NCBI GenBank assembly: GCA_038501785.1
Contig: JBAMJR010000272.1
Coordinates: 1,326,001-1,390,000 of the forward strand
Source: Myoxocephalus aenaeus
Taxonomy: Eukaryota; Chordata; Actinopteri; Perciformes; Cottidae
Length of the DNA stretch: 64,000 nucleotides
Direction of reading: 5' to 3'
Position numbers and translations under genes: made by a program. The notes under the pieces were generated by a model. That model did no database searches, was not told where the DNA came from, and saw only the letters and a list, made by a program, of their open reading frames with translations. Below, piece by piece: positions 47,660 through 57,246 of the stretch; position 1 is the first letter of the stretch, and each line of letters begins with the position of its first letter.

Positions 47660-48829
47660 CCTGAAATGAATCGACCGTGAAATCCTTTCCGTCTCTTTTG
47701 TGGCACACGGCTGAGTATATGTTTAATGTTTATTGTAGCATGTGCAGTTATTTTGCTTTTGCTTTTGTACAGTTCCCACATACAACCAGACTTCTCAACT
47801 CGACTGACCGACTTGTTGAACAAAACAACTGCATCACTAACTCCACCACACGATACTCTGACTAGAACTTAGGAATGACACCACCGCACTCAGTATAATA
47901 ACAGTAACCAACCAAACATAACCGTACGCCCCAGTAGTCTTGCTTATGTTAAGGGATGCTAAGATATCTGACAGTGGTTGTTATATTGTGTTTGCTTATC
48001 TAGAGGACACCGATCCATGCGGCGCGTTTTACATTGATGTAGTGGAAACGGGTAAAACTCAGCTGATCGCACAGACACAGATAGTCCAACAACTTAAACA
48101 CATCGCTCCATGGGTGCAATATGCTGATAATGAAGGGTCCCTAAGCACCAACGTTTGGATGGCGACAATAAGTAAATTCACTAAAGACGCCGGCTATAAT
48201 GAATCATGTTTTGTTTGTTCCCTTTTCCCACACTAGCATAAACAGACGACTCCTGTCAAACCTAAGTCACAGCGACACAGGCACTCTGTGCCTTCACAGA
48301 CCTTATTATGACAGATAACACTAAGACAGACTAAAAGGAGGTATTTATGGACAACCACTGGGTGTGTTGTGACCCATAATGCAACATGTAGTCACGCTCC
48401 GTTCAATATTAGCGAATGTTTAGTGTCACTGAAACCAGGTATAGCCAATGCAAGTTTACTTAACTCCACATATAAATACTTAGTTCACTGGCCAGCTGAT
48501 TAAGGTACAGGGAGTCTCACATGGCATGTTTGGCTGTGTGGAGATCACTGGTTCCAGATGCTAACTCCAGCATGGGCGGGAACCTGTGCTCTGGTTTACC
48601 TATCACCCTCATTTTACTGTGTATTTGTGTTTGTACATGCTGTATTATTCCCTTGGTGAAACGTTGCGTATTACAGCTCATTTCCATACAGATGGTGAAA
48701 TACACACAACTTTCAGACTCAAGTGACATACGACTCGACACGACTGATTTATGTCCTAGTCCAGATTACTACGACGACTCTAAGGACATTGACGAGGTCT
48801 CATCCTCTGACGACGAATCTCCTGTGTGA
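47660..48829 (+). pseudogene. Retroviral env remnant with transmembrane tail
   Basis: Short frames with N-glycosylation-like sites lie at 47700-47900. A frame at 47940-48236 includes the immunoglobulin-like string DAKISDSGCYIV and later SCFVCSLFPH. A frame at 48521-48829 holds a hydrophobic membrane span (PITLILLCICVCTCCIIP) followed by a basic stop-transfer and an acidic cytoplasmic tail ending DDESPV. This is the expected order of surface and transmembrane subunits, but the frames are separated by stops and no fusion peptide or immunosuppressive-type region was identified. Non-functional as it stands. Confidence 0.65.
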
Positions 48830-49005
48830 AACAAAAGGGTTTTATGTATGCTTGCAACGCACCAAGAGATACCTCTCTTTGAAACTGTGTGATTTTTAAG
48901 TATTTTAAACCATGAATGAATTTGTACCTTATAGGATTCCGTAATATGATGTACAAGCTATATTTTTGCATACTGTGTGATTATGATGTAATCAAAAGAG
49001 TGGAA

Positions 49006-49444
49006 TGTAATGGTAAAATATAGTGTTGTCTTGTTGAAGGACGAGAGGGCCCAAATTGAACCTTAAATGACCCTCAGAGATGAAGACCGAATGGCTGGGA
49101 TCAAAGGACTGTTGATTGTCCTTCATTTGTATATGGGGGGTCGTAAAAGAGGCTGATTTCCCAGTTCAAGGGAAATGTTTCCCTGCTCTGGCCACGGGAA
49201 GCGGGGGTGTTTACGTTTCTCGAGAAGACTAGGAACTTTGGGTCCTTGATGGGGGTTTGGGGGCGGAGACCTGATTGTGTTAAAAGGGGCCTGATGACGG
49301 TGCTTCTTTGAATCTTGTGTCACAGGCTGCTATGACCGGTGACAGACTTTTCCTTCCTGCAGGAATAAACGGACTTAAGACAACTTTGATTAAGAGAGAC
49401 ATCATTCCTTCTTAACAGATCTACTAGGAAAAACTTCCATTACA
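49006..49444 (+). repeat. 3' LTR with polypurine tract
   Basis: It is preceded by the purine-rich AAAAGAGTGGAA, the probable plus-strand primer. The sequence is the same as the 5' LTR except for about four small differences, including one base shorter in a G-run near 49250. Confidence 0.95.
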
Positions 49445-51748
49445 AGGCTCCACTGTCGGAGGAGGACACGTGGGGCCGAGGAGTCACCTTCGCCGGACCA
49501 GCAGGACGCAACACCCTGGACATCCCGTTGCTCGACGCTCTCCGCATCCAGAACATATGGAGTACGCAGAGGCCCCACCTCAGCTGCATTCAGGACCCAC
49601 CAGGAGTCCAGCTCTACACCGAGACCGGCAGGCTGACCAAGGGCGGAGTCAGCCTGCCGGTTTACCGCTGCGCGAGGGGCTCCACGTCTTTGGAGTCCTT
49701 CCACCTCCACCTTAACCGGTTCATCCCAGGTACTCGTGTCTCTCACAGCTTGTGATCAAATATATTCTGCCTTAACATTTTGATTAAAACTCCAAAACCT
49801 GCTTCCTCAGGAACGCGAGCCAGCGCTCAACACCTCCAGGCGTTCCTGGTCGATGGACTGGTGAGGTGGAACGAGGACCGCGCAGCAGCAGCAGCAGCAG
49901 CTGAGGGACAGGTGGGGTCTCTGCACTCCTACAGTGGCCACCTCAAGCACGTCCTTAACCAGAAGAGCCAAAGGGTGCTTGGTCTTCAGATGGTTAAGGA
50001 CTTCACCAAGCCTGCTGAGTACACGGGTACGTGACGTGAAAACACTTTATTCCAACATCGCGACTGAGGAAGAAGAGCAGCTGTTAAATACGTTGTGTGT
50101 TTACAGGAGAGCTCATCGGAGTCGAGTACCTGTACCAGCAGACGGGACAAGTGCTTGAGGACGTCAGCTTGGACCCTGACACTCCGGACGAGGCTGCTGC
50201 CATCGAGTCGCTGGAGGAGGAGGAGGATGAGGGTATCGGTGAAGATGTCGAGGACCCGACCTTCTTCCAGCCCGATACCCCATCCACCAGCGCGGCAGCA
50301 GCCCGGTCAGGTGATCCAGCTGACGCACCGTCTGAGCCATCGAGTCCGGCCGCCCCCGGCGCCTCTCCTGAGGCCCCTGAGGTTCCCCAGCAGCCCTCCT
50401 CAGACTCTGAGGTGAGATCAGCGACCACACTAATGTTTAATAATGATGATAACTGTGAAGATAGAATACTTCACAGTGCTCTGTGCTGACTGCCTCTGTT
50501 TCTCCTCAGGAGAACATCCAGGGTCCTGACGGCCAGCCTGGGTACCAGCATGTCCTGAAGCTGGCCCAGGCCCTGGTGGAGGGAAGGAACCTTCAGGGGC
50601 TTCCCGACAGCAGGGTAGACCGACTCGTCCTGCTCTGGAATCGCTTGCCAGAGCAGGACAAGCAGCGAGTGGTCTACCCTCCCCGATACCGGGAGAGGCA
50701 ACCTAAGGGGCGGTTCAAGGCAGCGAAGGGGAAGAACACCTCCTGTCCTGGCAAGGAGAGTCTCCAACGGTGAGACTCTCTACTCATATGAATGTGTCCC
50801 CTTAAATATCTGCCCTATATTAACCCACGCTTTTCTCTCAGCTGCCTTCTCGGACTCAACTCGGGCCCAGCAACTTGGCCCAGCGCCAGTCGCCTGGTGG
50901 AGGCCATTTGCTGCCAGCTCTGCCAGCTCCATCCTGCGGCCATGCGGGTCTGTGGGGTCAGGAGGACTCGGTGGTCCCTCGTCCTCGCGGACTACATGGC
51001 CATCCAGGAGGCAGTGCTGGCCAGCCCGAGGCTGATGGCTCAGACGGAGATTCAGCTCTTTGAGCTGAATCAGAGGACCCTGACCCAGTGGTGAGAGTTC
51101 AATATGAAGCTGTTCTGGTGTTTTATAATCTGTACTGTGACTTATTGTTTGATGAAGAGTCTAAGAGCATTCTGTTTGTCTCCCAGGTTCTCTAAGCGCC
51201 AGAAGGCTGAAGGGAGGGCTGTGCTGCTGCAGGGAACTGGCGTCGTCCCTGCAGCAGCTGTTGCCGTCCATCCCCTCCCTCCAGCCAAAGGGCTGTCCTC
51301 TGTTCAGGTGGGACAAGGACAGCCCTTCCACTTCGAGGTCCCTGATGAGCAGCCAGGACCCTCATCCAGGGGCCTCCCCCTCCCTCCTCCTCCTCCTCCT
51401 CCTCCTCCAGATGGGGAGCAGCCCGGCCCGTCCTCTGCTGGCCTTCCCCCTGCCCCTGCCAGCCAGCCTCCTCTTCCTGGACCAGCCATACCCAGGTCCA
51501 CGGCCTACAGGAAGAGGAAGGCGGCCGAGGCTGCTGCTGCCGGGCAGGAGCCCTGGCCCGGCAGCAAAACCCCCAGCAAAAACCCCAAGACAATGTCCCA
51601 GTACCTCTGCACCAAGTGTAACCAGCCCAGAAGGCTGGACACTGGACACACTCGACTTTATGGCGTGACGTATTGCGCGTCTGTTGGTGGGAAAACTGTG
51701 GAGGAGTGGAGGGAAGAAATGAGGGACAGACACAAGGGGGGACCATGA
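49445..51748 (+). pseudogene. Array copy 1, exons 13b-18 (C-terminal half)
   Basis: After the retrovirus the gene continues: 49445-49729, 49811-50026, 50107-50411, 50510-50769, 50842-51090 and 51187-51748 (stop TGA). Conserved blocks are IWSTQRPHLSCIQDPPGV, SLESFHLHLNRFIPG and RWNEDR, the last candidates for a third acidic active-site residue. Acidic and Ser/Pro-rich linkers follow, then a Pro-rich region and a zinc-ribbon-like tail (CTKCNQP, then GHTRLYGVTYC). Compared with copy 2, 28 bp are missing near 49487, a frameshift in exon 13. With the extra G in exon 4 and the retroviral insertion this copy cannot encode the full protein of about 1,300-1,400 residues. Splice sites remain good throughout. 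An AATAAA lies at about 51869. Confidence 0.72.
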
Positions 51749-52620
51749 GGGACATTTTATTGTTTGCTTTTATAATATGTATATATATACACACTAGTTT
51801 GTTTATTATCTTAATTCTTTATTTATTATTATTTGCCATCATTTATTTTGTGTTTGTTATTTATTTCAATAAAAGTCTTGCAATCGGAAATTTGTTTGAA
51901 GCTTTATTAATTCTTAAGTTCTCCACATTATGATAGAAATGGTGACATGACAATGACAATAAATAACTAAACATGACCATGAAGCTCAGGCTGTCCAGCT
52001 GTCTGATGACCTCGTGTAGTCCAGTCCTGCATCAGCAGATGTGCAGCATCAGGAGACCAGGACAGATGTGCAGCTTCATACAGCTGTGAATGAGAATGAC
52101 AATAAATAAATAACTGAACATGGACCATAAAGCTCAGGCTGTCCAGCTGCTGTCTGGTGACTTCATATAGTCCATTTCAGCACCAGGCATCCAGGACAGC
52201 TGTCTGGTGACTTCATATAGTCCATTTCAGCACCAGGCATCCAGGACAGCTGTCTGGTGACTTCATATAGTCCATTTCAGCACCAGGCATCCAGGACAGC
52301 TGTCTGGTGACTGGTGACTTCATGCAAGTCCAGCACCAGGACAGCTGTGCAGCATCTTCTTTGCCCTTGGCTGGGTTCGAACCACCAACCTTGCGGTCGG
52401 CCGCAAACCCCTATGTGCATGCGCTTATCCCCCGCAAAGCCCCCACTCCTTTCGCTGGAATCCCCCGCAGAGCCCCCCTGCTTTCACAGAGAAGATTGAA
52501 CCGTATCCTGTCATCTCTAGGGAGAAGGTCTTTGGGCCTACCTGAGTCCTACTTAGAGTTCTACCTCCTTCTACCTCGCAAAGCCCGCCCCCTCCCAGGA
52601 TTGGCAAGTTCTACTTAGTT
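51749..52620. other. 3' flank of copy 1: polyA signal, 50-bp repeats, tRNA-like piece
   Basis: AATAAAAGTCTTGCAATC at about 51869 is shared with the end of copy 3 (about 56925). At 52151-52310 three and a partial units of 50 bp start TGTCTGGTGACTTCATATAG. Near 52371-52400 GCTGGGTTCGAACCACC looks like a tRNA B-box and may be a SINE fragment. The segment 52430-52600 is unassigned. Confidence 0.55.
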
Positions 52621-52629
52621 ACTGAGCTG

Positions 52630-52870
52630 TTACTGCTCTGATTCGACGTTCTACTTTTGCAAGCCGCCTTTGATTGGCTGCTCAGGGGGCTGCTGCGGGA
52701 GAGCAGGGGGAGGAGCCAGCGCGGCGCAGCGAGGAGTTTTAAAAAGGGAACACCGACACAGACACCGACACCTGAATGAAGCAACGGACCTTCTACTGAA
52801 CTTTCACAGGAGAAAACTCTTTCAACTCTACCGTCTTTTCAAATATTTATTTGATTAACAACTCGAACGG
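52630..52870 (+). promoter_or_regulatory. Promoter and first exon of array copy 3
   Basis: A GATTGGCTG box (reverse CCAAT, about 52670) is followed by a TTTTAAAAAG TATA-like box (about 52737). An untranslated exon ends at a donor AACG then GTAAGG near 52869. The layout parallels the promoters of copies 1 and 2 but without sequence identity. Confidence 0.5.
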
Positions 52871-52924
52871 TAAGGATACACTCTCACACTGTATGAACGT
52901 AACGGCGCTCCACATTTACCGGAG

Positions 52925-54035
52925 AATACTTTAATGTACATTCATTACACGTCTCGCGCAGTAAAATAACAGAGTAATATGGACATTTATTACATGTCTC
53001 GCGCAGTAAAATAACAGTAATATGGACATTTATTACATGTCTCGCGCAGTAAAATAACAGAGTAATATGGACATTTATTACATGTCTCGCGCAGTAAAAT
53101 AACAGAGTAATATGGACATTTATTACATGTCTCGCGCAGTAAAATAACAGAGTAATATGGACATTTATTACATGTCTCGCGCAGTAAAATAACAGTAATA
53201 TGGACATTTATTACATGTCTCGCGCAGTAAAATAACAGAGTAATATGGACATTTATTACATGTCTCGCGCAGTAAAATAACAGTAATATGGACATTCATT
53301 ACACGTCTCGCGCAGTAAAATAACAGTAATATGGACATTCATTACACGTCTCGCGCAGTAAAATAACAGTAATATGGACATTTATTACATGTCTCGCGCA
53401 GTAAAATAACAGTAATATGGACATTCATTACATGTCTCGCGCAGTAAAATAACAGTAATATGGACATTTATTACATGTCTCGCGCAGTAAAATAACAGTA
53501 ATATGGACATTCATTACATGTCTCGCGCAGTAAAATAACAGTAATATGGACATTCATTACACGTCTCGCGCAGTAAAATAACAGTAATATGGACATTCAT
53601 TACACGTCTCGCGCAGTAAAATAACAGTAATATGGACATTCATTACATGTCTCGCGCAGTAAAATAACAGTAATATGGACATTCATTACACGTCTCGCGC
53701 AGTAAAATAACAGTAATATGGACATTTATTACATGTCTCGCGCAGTAAAATAACAGTAATATGGACATTCATTACATGTCTCGCGCAGTAAAATAACAGT
53801 AATATGGACATTCATTACATGTCTCGCGCAGTAAAATAACAGTAATATGGACATTCATTACACGTCTCGCGCAGTAAAATAACAGAGTAATATGGACATT
53901 CATTACATGTCTCGCGCAGTAAAATAACAGAGTAATATGTACATTCATTACATGTCTCGCGCAGTAAAATAACAGTAATATGGACATTTATTACATGTCT
54001 CGCGCAGTAAAATAACAGAGTAATATGGACATCAT
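52925..54035. repeat. 43/45-bp minisatellite in intron 1 of copy 3
   Basis: About 25 units of ACATTYATTACAYGTCTCGC GCAGTAAAATAACAG(AG)TAATATGG fill the first intron. Two lengths occur, 43 bp and 45 bp, differing by one AG. Each unit keeps the CpG-rich TCTCGCGCAG core. Minus-strand open frames here arise from the repeat. Confidence 0.95.
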
Positions 54036-54313
54036 TTAAATCCTTCAAACAGTAATATGTGCATTATTTAAATGCTTTACAGGAAAGTTAACAGAGTGTT
54101 ATCAGAATAAAACCACGCGATTCAGATACAAAACAGTGTGTTTATGTTATAATTATACGTTGTGATTATTTCCTCCTGTGTGGTTGTGATTATTATGGTT
54201 ATGACCACAGCAGAATACTGCATGATGATGTATTACTGCTGTGTTAGCATGTATTTCTACTGTGTTGCCACAGGGCTTATCGTGTCCTCCTCCTGTCTCT
54301 TCTCTGTGAACAG

Positions 54314-55427
54314 ATGGACTACATGCCACTATTCAAGAGGACTGCGTCCAATGACCTGATGCTGAAAGCCTCTGATGAGGCCGAGGACGTCTCCCGACAG
54401 CAGGAGCGAGCTCGTTTGGGCCGGCCCAAGAACCAGCCGGCCGTCATGAAGGACGCCAGGAACCGGGTCGCTGCCGGTGAAGGGGACTGCAGCGACACCA
54501 AGCTGGTCCATAGCCGCCATGAAATCCAGTTTGGGCTGTATAGGGGGCAGACCTTCAACTGGCTGGCAAGCAACGACGTGGGCTACCTGCTGATGATCGT
54601 GGCGGCTCACATGAAGGAGCGCAAGTCGGGGGACGACAGCACCAGCGCCTTGATGCAGAACAAGGACGCTCTGTGGCAGTACGCCCGGCTGTTCCCCGAC
54701 CTGATCGCGGCGGTAAGGCAGAGGATGGCGTCTGACGGCTCCTCCTCCGAGGAAGTGCAGGACAGCAGGCGGGTGGCATTCGGAGAACACGCTGCACTCA
54801 CCTACCGGGAGTTCTACACACAGAGTCACAGAGAGAGTCGTGGTCCAAACGTCACTGAGAACGTTCCTGTTGTCAGCTAACGAGGCTTCTTCCCTCTCCA
54901 CAGCTACAGGATGTGGCTCAGGAGAGCCCACATTACTTCAAAGGGCTCCAGCATGACCACCTGAAGAGGTACGTGCTGGAGAGAGACCAGAAGAAGAAGA
55001 AGGCAGCCTCCTCAACTTCTGCTGCACCAACCTCGACAGCCACCTCCTCCGCCCCCAGGGCCTCTCCGTCTTCCCCACAGCCTTCACAGAGGAGGTCCAA
55101 AAGGAGTCGTGTTCTCAGAGGTACGGGTCTTCATCCAGGAGACCAGCTGCTCTGTGGGTCTCTCGTGGTTCAGATGAACTCAGTCCTGATGGTTCTCTGT
55201 GTTACAGATTTCTCCTCAGAGGACGAAACAGAGATGATGGAAGCAGCTGCTGAAGTCCAGCTTTCCCTTCCTTCAGGTGAAACAATCCTGCTTCATGTGT
55301 CTTCATTGCATTGAACAGGAGGCACAAAGGAAAGCATGAAGTGAGTTTTTACCATCATGACATAGCTCCTGATGAACCAGCTGCTCCTCCTGCTCCTGCT
55401 CCTCCTCCTGCTCCTCCTGCTCCTGCT

Positions 55428-55463
<36 letters not shown>

Positions 55464-56121
55464 CCTCCTCCTCCTCCTGTTCCTCCTTCTTCTCCTTCTT
55501 CTCCTGCTCCTCCTCCTCCTGCTCCTCCTCCTGTTCCTCCTTCTTCTCCTCCGTCTCCTCCTCCTCCTGCTGCTCCTCCTGCTCCTTCTTCTCCTTCTCC
55601 TCCTGCTCCTCCTTCTCCTCCTGCTCCTCCTGCTCCTTCTCCTCCTGCTCCTCCTGCTCCTCCTTCTCCTCCTGCTCCTCCTGCTCCTTCTCCTCCTGCT
55701 CCTCCTGCTCCTGCTCCTCCTGCTCCGGTCCAGAAGAGACGAGCTGCTGTGACACACGTCTCCAGCTGAGGTCAGTGCTCTGATAGAATGTAAAGACATA
55801 TTACAGATGTGATGTAGTGAGTAGTGTTGTCTGTTACCGTGGTGTCTCTATGTGTGTGTGTGTGCTACAGGTTCCTCTCCCACAGGGCTGGAGGAGCTCA
55901 CTCCCCAGGTGCAGAACGGGTGGGTGAGCCATGCTCTGTTCACCAGGGAGGAAGCTGCAGACCTGGTACTACCCTCCTGGCCCTCGCCGGGTGAACCACC
56001 AGCCTCCGGCCTCGCTCCACGCCTTCTTCCAGCGGCCATTCTTCCTCTGGTACCCTACAAGATGTGGCAGTGCCCCATCAGCTGCAGTCTGTACTCATCA
56101 CATGACCGGATGAGAGCCTGA
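54314..56121 (+). pseudogene. Array copy 3: diverged, truncated relative
   Basis: Exon 54314 starts with ATG directly at a splice acceptor, as in copies 1 and 2. It encodes a related block (LYRGQTFNWLASNDVGYLLM against RYQGQTFHWLLENDVGYCVN). Further exon-like pieces are 54904-55121 (YFKGLQHDHLKRYVLERD), 55209-55276 (acidic), a triplet-repeat Pro/Ala exon up to 55769, and 55870 onwards. The last has a HALFTREEA block and, in another frame, HAFFQRPFFLWYPT, matching the Trp-rich block of copy 1 exon 10. A frameshift separates these last two and the gene stops there. The catalytic-like exons 11-18 are missing, replaced by repeats. It keeps the shared 3' UTR. Probably a decayed paralogue. Confidence 0.62.
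55375..55735. repeat. CTCCTG triplet-rich repeat in copy 3 exon
   Basis: About 360 bp of CTCCTGCTCCT-type triplets. In the gene frame it encodes Pro/Ala. All other frames are also open (poly-Leu, or Glu/Gln- and Arg/Ser-rich on the other strand), so frame openness here is not evidence of coding. Confidence 0.9.
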
Positions 56122-56134
56122 CTGCTATGTTCAC

Positions 56135-56191
<57 letters not shown>

Positions 56192-56433
56192 TCTCTCTTA
56201 AGCCCTTGTTTACCTGAAATGTGCACTTTATAATTTTATTTTGTACCGCCCTGTTTGGCAGTTGTTTTTCAATACAATAAAACATTTGCATAAAGCAAGC
56301 CAATCCACTTTTTCATGTTGATAAGAGCATTAAAATGAAGAAGAAAAAAAAAATGCGATTAATTGCGAGTTAACTATGACATAAATGCGATTCATCGCGA
56401 TTAAATATTTTAATCGTTTGACAGCACTAATAT
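56122..56433. mobile_element. CT run and terminal part of a hAT-type element
   Basis: A CT run (56132-56198) is followed by TTGTACCGCCCTGTTTGGCA, then GCGATTAATTGCGAGTTAAC and ATTTTAATCGTTTGACAGCA. These are characteristic of one terminus of a very common fish hAT-type repeat. Only this terminus is present. Confidence 0.6.
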
Positions 56434-56728
56434 ATATATATATATATTATTCAAAGTATTTATTTATTTACTATTATTTGCCATCATTTAAGTTGTGTTT
56501 TTTATATAATGTGTATATATATATTTATTTTATATATATAATGAAAATGTGTATATATATATGTATATAATATATATACACATATATATATTATATACAT
56601 ATATATGTATATATACATATATATATAAGTATATATATGTATATAATAGTTATATATTATTCCTTTGTATTTATTTATTTACTATTATTTGCCATCATTT
56701 ATGTCCTGTTTTTTATATAATGAATATG

Positions 56729-56797
<69 letters not shown>

Positions 56798-56930
56798 TCA
56801 TTATATAAAAAAACACAACATAAATGATGGCAAATAATATATATATACTAGTTATATCTTATTCCTTTGTATTTATTTATTTACTATTATTTGCCATCAT
56901 TTATTTTGTGTTTGTTTTTATTTCAATAAA
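56434..56930. repeat. AT-rich block with repeated 3'-UTR piece and long palindrome
   Basis: The motif TTTATTTACTATTATTTGCC occurs at about 56460, 56677 and 56878, so the 3' UTR of the array gene has been locally duplicated. Arms at 56688-56730 and 56791-56835 are inverted copies around an (AT)n centre, able to form a long hairpin. AATAAAAGTCTTGCAATC follows at about 56925. Confidence 0.75.
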
Positions 56931-57039
56931 AGTCTTGCAATCTGAACTTTGTTTGAAGCTTTATTATTTCTTCTATGATTTTAAATCAAGCTCTCCACAT
57001 TATGATAGAAGTGGTGTCATGAGAATAACAATAAATAAC

Positions 57040-57246
57040 TTCTTCTGTCCCTAGAAAACATTCTTCTCTGTCTCAATTGTGCCAATTGTGCCAATTGTTG
57101 AGCAGCCAATCACGCGAGGCAAGCTTTTGCGTCCAATCAGATGGCTGCATTTGTCTCAATTGTCTCAATTGCAGAATCTGGAGCGGCCATCTTGGATCCC
57201 CGCTACGCAGCTTGCATTTCTTTCAGTCACAGGAGAGAGTGAGACG
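57040..57246 (+). promoter_or_regulatory. Promoter and first exon of array copy 2
   Basis: Repeated TTGTCTCAATTGTGCCAATT words precede CCAATCA boxes (about 57100 and 57135) and GGCCATCTTGGATCCCC (about 57185). The donor GAGAC then GTGAGT is at about 57246. It begins only about 100 bp after the copy 3 polyA signal, placing the copies head to tail. Confidence 0.6.

Larger units (their letters stand above)
41527..49444 (+). mobile_element. Gammaretrovirus-like endogenous retrovirus, decayed
   Basis: Two LTRs (41527-41966 and 49006-49444) bound 7.9 kb of sequence inserted in exon 13 of array copy 1. The 4-bp target AGGC is duplicated at both sides and copy 2 shows the uninterrupted site near 61925. 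A tRNA-Leu-type primer site, short gag, pol pieces, a host-derived mosaic and env pieces follow in order. Frames are broken many times, yet the LTRs differ at only about four positions, so the internal decay is probably older than this insertion. Confidence 0.92.

Noticed and set aside
52371..52400. tRNA gene
   Set aside because: Only a B-box-like GGTTCGAACC is present and no cloverleaf could be built; a SINE fragment is more likely.
52884..54048. Long minus-strand frames with repeated ARHVINVHI units
   Set aside because: Product of the 43/45-bp minisatellite; no homology outside the repeat.
55293..55799. Arg/Ser-rich, Glu-rich and poly-Leu open frames over the CTCCTG repeat
   Set aside because: All six frames are open because of the triplet repeat. 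Only the Pro/Ala frame continues into flanking exon-like sequence.
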